NCBI RefSeq assembly: GCF_963678635.1
Contig: NC_087071.1
Location: 39,697,797-39,761,796, forward strand
Length of the DNA: 64,000 bases
Origin: Symsagittifera roscoffensis
Lineage: Eukaryota; Xenacoelomorpha; Acoela; Convolutidae
Direction: 5' to 3'
In this document: one piece after another, positions 35,356-45,698 of the stretch
Layout: each line of letters starts with the position of its first letter
Numbering within the stretch: the stretch's first letter is position 1
Notes under the pieces: model-generated
What the model was told of the DNA's origin: nothing
The model's input: the letters and a program-made list of their open reading frames with translations, nothing else
Database searches by the model: none
Program-made: the position numbers and the translations under genes

Positions 35356-36473
35356 GTGTATGATAATCCTGAGTATGGGTTATAAAATGTAATGTAACCA
35401 ATTGTGTTTTTGGTATATCTGTCGTATTTATATATTACTTCAGTAGTTATAAACGGTGGTGGTAGTGATTGAGCTGTTATGTTTGGTGGGTTTAATGGGT
35501 AGGGATGTTGAGTAATGCTATTTAACTTAACTGTGATTTCAAACTTTAATTGTAAACTGTTTTGTTGGAGTATTTGGATATTATGATCACGGATATCGTC
35601 GTGAATATCTTGGCGATATTGTAATCTATTAAGTGCCCAGTTATGAAGGCGGTTACTTTCTAGATGTTGTCCAAATAATGGTGGAGGTGCTGTAAATGTA
35701 TTCCAATCTAATCTTAAAGGAATATTTGTTGATGATTGTTCTCGGTATCTTGCGTCGAGATTGTTTGGAAAATTTAAGTTAAAAGGTGTCGGTGAAATTT
35801 GACTAATCGATGGTGTTGATGGAAGTGATAATGTTTCGGGTAGTGATGAAGAAGTTGTATCTGTAGAAATGTCTATGGGGTCATTGATTAAATTTGGTTC
35901 ACCTTGTGTGAATGAATGTGTTGTCCAATATGGTAGTCGTGATGTTTGGTTTGAGGGGTTGAAAGGATTTTCACGTATTTGTTCAGATGTTGGTGTTGAA
36001 CCTAAGTAATCTGAGGGTAGGCTTGAAGTGCTTCGTTGTGAAAAAAGTGTAGGGGTTTCTGGTGTAATACCAGTGGGATTTTCTGGGGTGCTTTGTGATG
36101 GTGATTGAGGTATGTCAAAATGAACTCGGGGAGTTTGAAAATTTCGATTTCGTCGAGGATGTATAATTTGTCTATTTATTTCTGTTGTGTTTTGGTTCTG
36201 ACTAACGTGTCGTATTCTACTTAGTTCCTGTGGTAGTGTTGGGTATAGGTTATATGTTGGTTCACTTAGGGGTGCTTGTCGTTGAATTGGTTCTAGTGGT
36301 TCAGATAAACGAGCGTGTCGTTCTTCAAAAGTGTATGGGTTGTCTTGAAAAGAAATTCGTGTAGATGTTTGAGGGATTTGAGTGGTTGAAGGTGTTGTTG
36401 GGTTATCTTGGGATGATGTCGGTGAAGACTGACTTTGTGACTGTTGGGTAGCAATTTTTGATAAGCTTTTGAT
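35343..36473 (-). CDS. ORFx: 376-codon open frame with no methionine codon
   Basis: Continuous minus frame from just after tandem TAA codons (plus 36,474-36,479) to TAA at 35,343-35,345. My translation contains no ATG codon anywhere. The N-terminal 250 residues are rich in Ser, Thr, Pro and Gln; the last 120 contain Trp, Tyr and charged residues and look more structured. Blocks match copy A in order (LDWNTF; PIDIS; SEQIRENPFN), with third-position changes, so it is coding. It begins about 10 bases after the 62-aa membrane ORF stop, in a different frame, and its end overlaps the env ATG by 13 bases. Expression must need splicing from an upstream ATG exon, frameshifting, or non-AUG initiation; a possible acceptor is CTACCCAACAG at about plus 36,436. 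Function unknown. Confidence 0.8.
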   Translation of the reverse strand: MKSLSKIATQQSQSQSSPTSSQDNPTTPSTTQIPQTSTRISFQDNPYTFEERHARLSEPLEPIQRQAPLSEPTYNLYPTLPQELSRIRHVSQNQNTTEINRQIIHPRRNRNFQTPRVHFDIPQSPSQSTPENPTGITPETPTLFSQRSTSSLPSDYLGSTPTSEQIRENPFNPSNQTSRLPYWTTHSFTQGEPNLINDPIDISTDTTSSSLPETLSLPSTPSISQISPTPFNLNFPNNLDARYREQSSTNIPLRLDWNTFTAPPPLFGQHLESNRLHNWALNRLQYRQDIHDDIRDHNIQILQQNSLQLKFEITVKLNSITQHPYPLNPPNITAQSLPPPFITTEVIYKYDRYTKNTIGYITFYNPYSGLSYTCIF

Positions 36474-36481
36474 TTATTACT

Positions 36482-36670
36482 TTAGTGAGAAAGTTTGTGT
36501 TTATTATAATATTCTTCCAAAAAAAGAATTAGAAGGATTGTTGCTAGGGCAAATGTGAGGATTGCTTTCTTTATACATTTACATATGGTCAAAATGAGGG
36601 ATGATAAGAATGCTATGAAAATTACAAACAATAAAAAAATATCAGTTCTACTGAAAATTGTTCGTATCAT
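36482..36670 (-). CDS. Small membrane protein 2 (62 aa)
   Basis: Two closely spaced hydrophobic segments (about residues 10-30 and 35-52) separated by a short Cys/Lys linker, ending in a basic His/Lys tail. This would give a helical-hairpin membrane protein resembling viroporins or fusion-assisting small proteins in shape only. It is homologous to copy A at 1,976-2,161, where FALATILLI and the Lys-His-Lys tail are kept. Its ATG overlaps the TGA of the upstream small ORF as ATGA (plus 36,667-36,670), a stop-start arrangement for coupled translation. No known family recognised. Confidence 0.75.
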   Translation of the reverse strand: MIRTIFSRTDIFLLFVIFIAFLSSLILTICKCIKKAILTFALATILLILFLEEYYNKHKLSH

Positions 36671-36897
36671 TTAGACAAGTTATATGAATCGTACCTGTGG
36701 ATATAATCAAGGGTTTTGGAAAGTTGGAGAAATAGTTCGAATATAGTGTAGAAAATTAAAAAAATGTTACAAAAAATGATTAAGATTATTAGAAAAGATT
36801 CAAGTATATCAAAAAGAAATATTATAAAAGTTTCAAATATCGTAAAAAATTGTTTGAGGTTTATGAAAATTTTAGTGACTGTTTGATAGAAGAGCAT
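36667..36897 (-). CDS. Small membrane protein 1 (76 aa)
   Basis: Almost wholly hydrophobic, Phe/Ile/Leu-rich from about residue 8 to 60, with a polar Tyr/Asp/Ser tail. It probably spans the membrane once or twice. It precedes the 62-aa ORF and shares four bases with it (ATGA). Copy A has an ATG-initiated hydrophobic frame of 42 codons at the matching position (1,740-1,868), which supports it being real, although simple composition limits the comparison. No homologue recognised. Confidence 0.6.
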   Translation of the reverse strand: MLFYQTVTKIFINLKQFFTIFETFIIFLFDILESFLIILIIFCNIFLIFYTIFELFLQLSKTLDYIHRYDSYNLSK

Positions 36898-37509
36898 TTA
36901 AGAAATGACTTCTTGGTCGAATATTTTTTGTTGTTTGGGGCGATTTTCAAGTGTGGTCGGATTATTTATTAGTTTTTTGACAAGTGGGTTGAGTTTTGTA
37001 AAAAATTGTTGGGGGCAATTTTCATGGTGATCGGGAGGTCGTCTTTTTCTTTATTTTTGTTTGTCAAATGATCCGGGGTATGGTGAGATTTTTGTACTTT
37101 AGGCTAATTAAAATGTTCATTTTTGTACTTTAGGCTAAGTTAACATATTTGTTTGGGGGGTATTTGTGGTCTGAGTTGGGGAAATATTGTTGATCTTTGG
37201 GTTATTAGATAAGGGAGGGGTATGGGATTATGGTGATATTTATTTTAGTTGTCAAGTTGGAGTGGTTTGCTTATTTTTGACCTGGAGGTCGTAAAGTTTT
37301 AGTTATAGATATGCCTGGAGTTTTATATGATTCGTCCAATTGATCTTAGTTTGAGTTAGAGAAAGTGACGGATTGGATGAATCCTATTGGTCTAATGTGA
37401 ACTAGAATTATTGCGTGTTTGTCAGCATGTTATTTTGAAAAATGGAAATTGAAAATGTTTCAAGACTGTGAAGTATAAAGTTAAAATTGCTTTTGAAATT
37501 CCACTTTCT
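36898..37509 (-). other. Pol to accessory-gene spacer of element 1
   Basis: About 610 bp without a continuous frame. It contains a direct repeat of TTTTTGTACTTTAGGCTAA (about 37,092-37,141 on plus). It may hold splice acceptors or an internal promoter for the distal genes; neither is proven. Confidence 0.5.
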
Positions 37510-40500
37510 TTAATATTTTAGATTGGGGATGAATATTTTGTAATCTTTACGTGGTTGATTTCGAAGTCGTGTTGATTTTCTATGTTCTGATTTGTCGATT
37601 TGTTCTTGGGTTATTATTTGTTCGGTCATTTTTCTATTTTTTCTTTGTTTTGGGGATGTTTTATGGTCTAAGTTTTTTGTATTGTTTTTGGTGGCGGTTG
37701 ATTTTGTGTTTTGATTTTCGGAGGGATTTTCATTTTGTTCTGTGTTTTTCGGATGTGGGTCATTTTGAATAATTTTTAAACCTGTGAAAGAATATAATTG
37801 AGTTAATTCGCGGAGTGCGTATTCTTTTGGGTAATAAGGTAATAGGTTGTTTCGGTGCTGAACGATTTCTTTTTTGTCTGAGTCGGTAATTTTATATGTG
37901 ACATCAGTGGGTCTTGCAATTATTTGGTATGGTCCTTTACGAAGGGGTTGTAATTTTTTAGAAATTCCTTTTTGAGTAGTGAAATTAGGTATTAGAACAA
38001 ATGTTCCAATTTTTGAATCGGAGGCTGGTTAAAAACGTGAATTTATTTGTTCATTAATGTTTTGTCTTTGTAATAACTTTTTTGTTACTTTTTGATAAAT
38101 TTCATTGTGTTTTTTATCTTTATTTAGAATCCATTCGGTGTGTGTACCGGAGGCTAATTTAAGAATTTGTGGGTGATGAAAATGATCTTCATCGTGTGTA
38201 TGTAAAGGTAGGTTATAACAAATTGAGTCTTTATTTGGTTGACAATAAACTTGTGCGTTTTTATGAGAATTTGCTGTAAACATTATTGGTTTGCGTGGCT
38301 TTTGGTTAAAAACCATTTCATATGGTGACATTCCTAGAGTTGTTGTGATTTGTGAATTATATGCTAAGGGAAATAATTTTACATCTGCTGACCATTCGGT
38401 ATATCTTGTATCATTTCCGTTGATGATACATCTAAGATATTCTTGTAATGAACGGTTCATACCTTCGACTAAGCCGTTTGTCCAAGGTGCATGAGATGTA
38501 CGTGGTTTGTGTTTAATGTAATATAAATGACATAGTGTGATAATTTCATTATTTATGAATTCTGTACCGTTGTCTGTGACTAAAATTTCTGGTAGTCCAA
38601 ATTTTGCTATCCAGTGTTCATAAAGCGTTGTATACGCATAATAAGCGTTACAATGTGGTACTGGGTTAAGTGCTACATAATGTGTGAATGCGTCAACAAT
38701 TACCATAATATAGGAATTTCCTTCTGATGAGGGTGAAATTGGGCCTTTAGTATCAAATGAGATACGATGATTAAAGTACAAGCTTTGTCCTTTAAAACCT
38801 TGTTTTTGTGCTATTTGTTTTTGATTTGGGTAAGGTTTATTTAGTTGACATATTATACAATCATTGCATAGTACTTTTATCCAAATTGGTGCATTTGGGA
38901 AGTAAAAGTTTTGTATAAAGTTTGAATATGTTTTTTCTGATCCAGAGTGTCCTTTAATATTTTGTGTATGTGAAATATTAAAAGCTATGAGAATCATACT
39001 TAAAGGGAGACAGGGGACTGTAGATTCATTTAAGTTATACTCTAAAAGGTCTGTAGTTTCATTAATTGTTGTGTTATTAAATTTGCGAAAGTATCGGAGG
39101 AGTGTTTTGTTGCCTAGAATGGTTGAATCTGCCTTGATAGGTTTAGTTTTATATTTGTGCCATGATTTTAGTTGTCGAATTATTGGGTCAAGATTTTGAT
39201 ATTGTTTTAGTGTTGAAATTGTAATTGTTTCTGTTGGAGGGAGAAAAATGTTTTCAATTTCGAATTTAGATAAGTGTATTGTATCAAGTGGGTCGTGGAG
39301 GTCAAAAACTTGATTTATTGTGTATTTTGAATCATTTGTTTGTGGTCCTGATAAATTTATTTTATCAGTTAAATTTTCTTTTTCAATTAGTGGAAAATGG
39401 TCTTTCTTAGGTGGGTGTTGTTTTGTTCGTTTTTGTTGGGTGTTATTTTTTATCCATTGAGAATATGGGATTGGTTTAAAAGTTGATGTTCCAAGTAGGT
39501 CAACTTCATAGTGATTATTTTGACAATCTAAATAAAGTGGGAAATGTTGTAAACTATTTATTTGTGATTGTTCAACGTCAGTTTTTACTGCATATTTGCA
39601 TTCCAATCGGGGTGATGTTTCGTTTTCTGCAAGGTAGAATTTTATGTTTTTGGGTATTTCAACTGTTGTTTTTCGTGTAAGTATTTCAGGTGGTGTATTT
39701 CGAATTAAGGTGTCTGGTAACGCAAGATTTTTTCCTGCAGTCCAAACTATATGTAAGTTTGGAAATTTCATTAGAATTAGTTGAAATCTGTAAACTCGGT
39801 GGTTTGGATTAGATTTTTGTGTAAAAAGAAAGATGATTGGTTTATGGTCTGTGAAAAGAACTGTGGGATGTTTTGATCCAAGTATCAGAAATTCATATTC
39901 TGTCAGTGTATATATTATGGCTGTACATTCTCTCATTAGAGTTGAGAGTCGTAGCTCTGCTTGAGTGAATAATCGAGAATTTGCTGATATGAGGTTCATT
40001 TTATTTGTACCATTATGTGATTGTAATAGTGCTGCACCGATGCCAAAGTTCGAAGCATCGCACATTGCATAAAATGGTTGATTAGGGTCTGGAATTGTGT
40101 TTGAAATTTGTTCAGTTAAAAGTTTCTTTATTTCTTCAAATCGTGCTTGATGTTCTGTGTTCCATTCAAAATTATTTTGTTGTCTAAGGATGTTATAAAA
40201 TGTCCGTAGATATAATTGCATTTTATAAACGTATTTGCTTAAAAAATTTAACATTCCAAGGAATTCTTGGATTTTCTTTTTATTTGTTGGTGGTTGAAGT
40301 TTTTGAATAGCATCAATGCGTGATTTCAGTGGAGTGATTGTTTTTCTTTCTATATTATGTCCTAAGAATTTAACTTTTGTCAAAAAGAAGTGTGATTTAT
40401 CGGGAGCGGCCTTCAGATTTTCGTTTTGAAGTATTTGTTGATATTTTTCTAAAACATTGAACATTTCTTCTTTTGTTTGTGATTGCATAAAAACATCGTC

Positions 40501-42354
40501 TAAATAGGTGATTGCGCATTTCTTGAGTATTAGTGGTCTAAAAATTTTGCTCATAAAAGCTGAAAATGCTGCTGGTCCTATGGATATTCCATAGAATAAG
40601 CGGTTGAATTCATATTGTTGGTTTCCGATAACAAATTGTGTTAAACGTCGTGATTGTTCATCTAGTGGCATTTGATTGTATGCACTATTCATATCGGCGG
40701 TTGTAAAGTATTTGCCGTTTATTTTTGTTAAAATAACTTGTATTGGTTCAATGGGCCAATTACATTTTGATTCATCTATGAGTGAATTGAGGTATCTAGC
40801 ATCGAGAACGATTTTTAATGATTCTCCTTTAGCTAGAATGATAACGGGGTTGATAAATGTGTTGCCTTTTGGTTGTTCTTCTTTTTTAACTGGTGATATA
40901 ATATTGTACTGTTCTAAAATATCGAGTAATCTGTTTACTTTATCATGTAAGTGAATTGGTACTTTACTTGCTCTCTGTTTTTTGAAAACTGCGTCTGGTT
41001 TTAACGGGAGATGTAGTGATGAACTGATTTTGCCAACATCAAGTTTGGATGTTGCATAGACTGATGAATATTTAATTAGCTGTTTGGCTAACTTTTCGAA
41101 TTCGTCTTGTGTTATTTGTGAATGTTGGAAATTAAACATTGTTAAAAATTTCTGTTGATCTGCTGTGTAGTTACCTATGTTGAATGTAGGTTTGAAAAAT
41201 GGGGTTTTTGTGAAATAATCCGTATTTCTGTTTTCATTACTTATTATGTTATTTATAGATAATTCTTCATTAAGAATTGTGGATTGACAAATATCTAATA
41301 ATTGAAGTATATTATTTACGCGATAGGCTTTTTCGTGTATTGGTGATATTGTAGCGTTGGTTTCGCAGTAGCCTAAAAGTCCTAAAGGTAATGTTACCTG
41401 GTAAGGTGTGTTGTTATAGACATGTAAGGAAATAATGTCTGAATTCGAGTTTTTCAAATATTTTATTGAAGAGATTGTGATTTTGAAAATTTTATGAATA
41501 GGTTTAAATTCAAAATCTGACATATAAAATTTTTGTTTGTTTTGTTCTTTATCATATTGGTGAACTTGTTTGATTGAAAAATTATAGATGTTTCCTGATA
41601 GTGGTTTCAAGTGTTTTCTTTGTTGGTTAAATATCGGGTAAAATTTTGAAAAGAATGGTGGTTGTTTATTTAATCTTTGAAAAAATGTTAAGGATGTGTC
41701 TTTTGTTTTTGTATATTTATCTTTGATTAATATTTTACTATTTAAGATGTTAATTGTTGGTATATACTTTGAAATAAATGGTATTCCGATGATATTATGT
41801 TTAATATCAGTGATATGGAATATTTGTTTAAATGGCTTATTTAAAATTTTGCTTTGCTCCATTGTTCTGGTGGGGAGGAGAAATAATTGGATTTTTCCGT
41901 AGTTTATCAATGTTGATCCTTGTGCTGTTGCTAACTTACTGGAGGTTTCAAGAGGTGTTAGCTTTGGGTGTAAAGTTTTTATTTCATTCCATGTGGGGAT
42001 GTTTATTATGTTTGATTCTGCTCCTGCATCAATTAAAAAATCAATTTCAAGATCGGGTGGTTGAAATTCTTTATTTCTTGGACTTTCTAAGAGAAATGGT
42101 ATTGTCCAAATTTTTTCTTTTGGTTGTTCTTTTTGTATATTTTGATAGATGTGGTTTGTGTTCAAACATTTTGTGTTATTATTTGCAGAGGGTTGATTTG
42201 TAGTGTTAATTCTATTTGTTTCTTGTGTCGTTGGAGTGGAATGTGTAGGTTTAGTGTAATAATTTTGAAGAAATTCTGTTTGATTTTCATATATGTGTGA
42301 TGAAAAAGGTTGTTCATATATTACAGATTCATAGTCATTTTCGACTTTGATCAT
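37510..42354 (-). CDS. pol: Pol polyprotein: protease, RT, RNase H, integrase; in-frame TAA at 38,029-38,031
   Basis: Polyprotein that makes and integrates element DNA. The first segment (1,441 aa to 38,029) has a retropepsin DAG motif at about residue 108, RT with YLDD at about 618, RNase H with a CDAS block near 765, and an integrase HHCC zinc region at about 1,135-1,170. The catalytic D, D and E are in FDTKG (about 1,201), TDNGTEF (about 1,261) and GLVEGM (about 1,298). After a TAA at 38,029-38,031 the same frame stays open for 172 codons to 37,510. That part carries the GPY/F module (RKGPYQI) and a basic tail ending near FIPN. Copy A has a sense codon at the TAA position, so it is best read as a recent nonsense change or, less likely, a readthrough stop. 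The pol frame is -1 to gag and extends about 20 codons upstream of its ATG, meeting the gag end with an 18-base overlap. Confidence 0.93.
38029..38031 (-). other. In-frame TAA interrupting Pol before the GPY/F module
   Basis: The flanking frames join without shift, and the downstream part is recognisable integrase C-terminus. Copy A reads ACA at the aligned codon (about base 637). The stop therefore removes the chromatin/DNA-binding tail of integrase in this copy unless it is read through. Confidence 0.85.
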
Positions 42355-42407
42355 ATTGATGGAGAGAGTGTTTTCAGTGTCGCTTTCTGAATCTGATGAT
42401 GTACAGT

Positions 42408-45400
42408 TTATTTGATTGAGTTGTAACTATCAGTTACCGTGTCAACAATACCTGGAGGGTCTGATGTTGTTTCTGGGTTAGACTGTACTTGATTGATTTG
42501 TATTTGATGTTTAGGTGTACTACTTCTGTGGCGATTATTAGAATTATTATAGTGATTATTATTCCGGTGTGGTGATTGGGAATAATTTCTATAACGATTA
42601 TTATAACTTGAGTGTCGATTTTGTGAATTATTTCGCGATCTATTTTGATAATTGCTGTTTGGTCTGTTATATGAGTTATTTCTTGATCGGTTGTTTTGAT
42701 AATATTGATTTCGATTGTTTGAATAACTTCTATTTCGATTATTGGAATAATTTCTATTTCTATTATATGATGAGTTTCGTGATTGATTGTTTGGATAGTA
42801 TCTGTTTCTTGGTTGGGAATTAGATCTAGAAGCAAACTGTGTTGTGTTTGAATTTGATCTGGAGTAGTTATTTCTACTATTTGGTCTATTGTAGTAATAT
42901 TGTGACGAATTTTGTGTGTTTCTTCGTTCTGGCGATCTTCCTCTATAACTTGAGTTATATGGGGGTTGATTTCTTGTATAACTTGTATTGTTCGGAAGTG
43001 GTTTTCCGGAACTATTGTTGCTGTATACATTTTCGTTTGGTAGATTTTGATCTTTCTTCATATATTGATAGAATGACTTATTTGGTTCTTTGTATTTTTG
43101 AGGTTTATTTTGACTATCTTGCTGTTTTTGTCTACATTCAGAAATACTATGTCCGTATCGTCGGCAATAATTACACCATTTTTTGAAAGATGGTTTGCCT
43201 TTAAAGTTTGGGTTCTTTTCGTAAATATTGAGTATTTCAGTGATTTTTTCAACGAGGTCTGTGTCTGATTCCTGTATATTATTAATATTAGTGGGAGTCG
43301 TTTCAATTCTGTTAACGTATTGTAATTTCAGATTTTCCGTTTCTTCTAGTTTCATCGTGATTTCAGCTTGTTCTAATTTGTCTACTAGTTTTCGAAAATC
43401 TAAATCGGGTTCTCGAATTGAAGAAGGATGGGATGCTCTCTTTCTTATTGCTATTTTCCTTAATTGTGGTGTTAAGGTCATCATTAAGATTTCTGTCATC
43501 TTTGTATTTTTATAGTCGTGTGTATTTAGTGAATATGCTTTTCGAACTAGTGTTTCGATTCGTACTGCTAATTGCTTGATGGTTTCGTTTGGTAATCTGC
43601 GAATTTCATTACATAAAACTCTTTGTTGTTGTTTGTTTCTTTCGGAGTCAAACATTTTTGAAAATTCCTGTGTAAACCTTTTCCAATTTGATTTTATTTC
43701 TGGAGGTAATACTGAAAACCATTTTTGGGCTGCGCCATCTAAGGTTATTTGTATCAACGCTGTGCGTCGATGTATCCAGTTTTGATGTAGTGGCGTATTA
43801 ATTGGTTCAGGTCCATTGTTTAAAATCAAGTTTGCTGTTACTGCATTTAAATAATCTTCTACAGAGTATTCAGGGTCTGTTCCTGTGAAAACCATTAAAG
43901 GTTTGTTTGATGTTATTGATGATCCACCCTTAAGGTATGGATTCATTGTCATTTGTAATGATTCTGCTGCATTTGGCATTTGAGAAAAATTTGAAAGTTG
44001 GTTTCTTGTTATTTCATGTTGTTGAAGATAATATGGGAGTGGTATTTCATTTTGCATTTGTGTTGGTTGATACGAGTGTGCAGTCATTGGATTTTGTTGT
44101 TGAATTGGTTGAAAAGATTGTGTATTAATTGGATTTTGTTGCTGAATTGGTTGTTGATATTGTGTATCTATCGGTTGTGGAGAAAAAATTCTATGATTTG
44201 TATGTGGTTTCTGTGCTCCTTGTCCACGATATTCTTGAGTATATGGTGCAAATATATCTGGTTGTAAGAAATCATCATCTGAGGATAAATAATCCATTTG
44301 ATAAGATGTCTGTTTTTTATTTTTATTTTGTTGAAAAAATGGGTAATTTTCACTGCGATCTTGTGGAGGATTTGTTTGGAAATTTACTGAATTAGATTGG
44401 GCCATTGGGTTATCCCAATTTCGAGATCTTGTATATTGGTTAAAATTTCTTCGTGGTTGATAATTTGTTTTTGACGGATGTGTATAATTATAATTATGGT
44501 CTGCAAAGTTGTTTCTAGTGAATGTTTTGCGTGTTTTTGGCGGTATTGTCATGGGTCTGTATGTTTGGTAATCCATATGTGAATATTTAGGGGCAACCGA
44601 AGGTTTAACGATTGATTGTAAGGTTACCTGTGTTTGTGAAGGATTTGTATTTCTTGGTGTTGTTAAGTTTGGACGTATTGGTGAAATACTTTGTTGTGTA
44701 GTTGTTGTGTGTACAATTTCTTCATTTATGAAGTGTGATGGTGTCTGGATATCTTGTTGAGTAAGATTCCTAGTTCCATTGAGGTTTTCATTGTGTATGA
44801 CTGTAGAGTTTAAACTATTATTTTGTGTATCGGGCAAAAATGTATTATAGTTTAATGGTGTTGCATCAATGGTTAATGGTATTACTTTTACATAATCTCT
44901 TATGTAAGATATCGTACTTATTGCTTGACTTGAGATTGATTGTGGGAAGCTTATAAATGCGGGATGAGACCATTCGGGGTCCCAAACATAGTCTGATTGT
45001 TCTGTGATAGCGGTATCATCGTTCGAGTTTTGGGGTCTAAAATTTTTTCTTGCTTGTGCAATTAAATCAATATTGTGTGTGAAATAATCTATTATGAACC
45101 ATGCCAAAATTTTTTGTAGATCGTGTTTTGTATGTTGTAAAACTTCGTCTTTCGTGAAATTTTCTTTAATGATGTTTAAATAACTAGAGAGTAGTGTGAT
45201 CTCATGTCGTACTCTTATATGTTTAGATGTTTCTGTCGGTGAGACATTTGTTATTGGGATTTCGTTTTCTAATATCGAGATATAAGTATATATTAATGCG
45301 AAAACTTCATTGGTGAATATGGAGTTTGCTCTTTGTGAGTTATGATATTGGATGCTTTTTATATATTCTGAAAATACTTTTGAAAATTCTAAATCAAGAT

Positions 45401-45698
45401 CGTCTGTTTGAATTATATATTTACTATGATTATGGTTGGGTGAGGTGAATTCTATGGAGTAGATTCCATACTGTTGTGTTAAGTTACATATATTTTTTAG
45501 ATAGTGATCTATGATTTGTCTTTTGATTTTTACATCTGGGAACTCTGTTTTACATGGACTTATTCCGGGTTCAAATAAATTTAAGAGTAAATTTTTGCAA
45601 AATATATGCTGTCCTCTATCAGTGGTTGCATCTACTATAAAAGGGAAGATTTCATCATCATCTGTGGTTTCGTCACCTGGGGTGTGCGTTGAGCTCAT
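42408..45698 (-). CDS. gag: Gag (1,096 aa) with CCHC zinc knuckle and Arg/Asn/Ser/Tyr repeat tail
   Basis: Structural protein that forms the particle and packages RNA. Residues about 1-560 are an unusually long N-terminal part with Gln/Asn/Pro-rich stretches. A retrotransposon-gag capsid region spans about 590-780, with the typical Trp-Phe and Trp-x-x-Phe-x-x-x-Phe spacing. A single CX2CX4HX4C knuckle (CNYCRRYGHSISEC) lies at about 845. The tail from about 930 to 1,060 repeats RNRNYSNN- and RSRNNS-like units, suited to RNA binding. Its ATG lies 26 bases before the end of the 155-aa ORF in another frame. It ends at TAA 42,408 and pol follows in the -1 frame. At 1,096 aa it is far longer than usual Ty3/gypsy Gag (about 300-500 aa). 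Confidence 0.92.
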   Translation of the reverse strand: MSSTHTPGDETTDDDEIFPFIVDATTDRGQHIFCKNLLLNLFEPGISPCKTEFPDVKIKRQIIDHYLKNICNLTQQYGIYSIEFTSPNHNHSKYIIQTDDLDLEFSKVFSEYIKSIQYHNSQRANSIFTNEVFALIYTYISILENEIPITNVSPTETSKHIRVRHEITLLSSYLNIIKENFTKDEVLQHTKHDLQKILAWFIIDYFTHNIDLIAQARKNFRPQNSNDDTAITEQSDYVWDPEWSHPAFISFPQSISSQAISTISYIRDYVKVIPLTIDATPLNYNTFLPDTQNNSLNSTVIHNENLNGTRNLTQQDIQTPSHFINEEIVHTTTTQQSISPIRPNLTTPRNTNPSQTQVTLQSIVKPSVAPKYSHMDYQTYRPMTIPPKTRKTFTRNNFADHNYNYTHPSKTNYQPRRNFNQYTRSRNWDNPMAQSNSVNFQTNPPQDRSENYPFFQQNKNKKQTSYQMDYLSSDDDFLQPDIFAPYTQEYRGQGAQKPHTNHRIFSPQPIDTQYQQPIQQQNPINTQSFQPIQQQNPMTAHSYQPTQMQNEIPLPYYLQQHEITRNQLSNFSQMPNAAESLQMTMNPYLKGGSSITSNKPLMVFTGTDPEYSVEDYLNAVTANLILNNGPEPINTPLHQNWIHRRTALIQITLDGAAQKWFSVLPPEIKSNWKRFTQEFSKMFDSERNKQQQRVLCNEIRRLPNETIKQLAVRIETLVRKAYSLNTHDYKNTKMTEILMMTLTPQLRKIAIRKRASHPSSIREPDLDFRKLVDKLEQAEITMKLEETENLKLQYVNRIETTPTNINNIQESDTDLVEKITEILNIYEKNPNFKGKPSFKKWCNYCRRYGHSISECRQKQQDSQNKPQKYKEPNKSFYQYMKKDQNLPNENVYSNNSSGKPLPNNTSYTRNQPPYNSSYRGRSPERRNTQNSSQYYYNRPNSRNNYSRSNSNTTQFASRSNSQPRNRYYPNNQSRNSSYNRNRNYSNNRNRSYSNNRNQYYQNNRSRNNSYNRPNSNYQNRSRNNSQNRHSSYNNRYRNYSQSPHRNNNHYNNSNNRHRSSTPKHQIQINQVQSNPETTSDPPGIVDTVTDSYNSIK

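Noticed and set aside
42361-42425. Programmed -1 frameshift at the gag/pol border
   Set aside because: The pol frame is -1 to gag and overlaps by about 18 bases, but no X XXY YYZ slippery heptamer or clear stem-loop is visible; the pol ATG at 42,354 gives a simpler reinitiation option.
42434-43030. 198-codon minus frame overlapping gag
   Set aside because: It is the shifted frame of the Arg/Asn/Ser/Tyr repeats in the Gag tail. The periodic codons avoid stops in both frames, and its Ile/Thr-rich product is a by-product.
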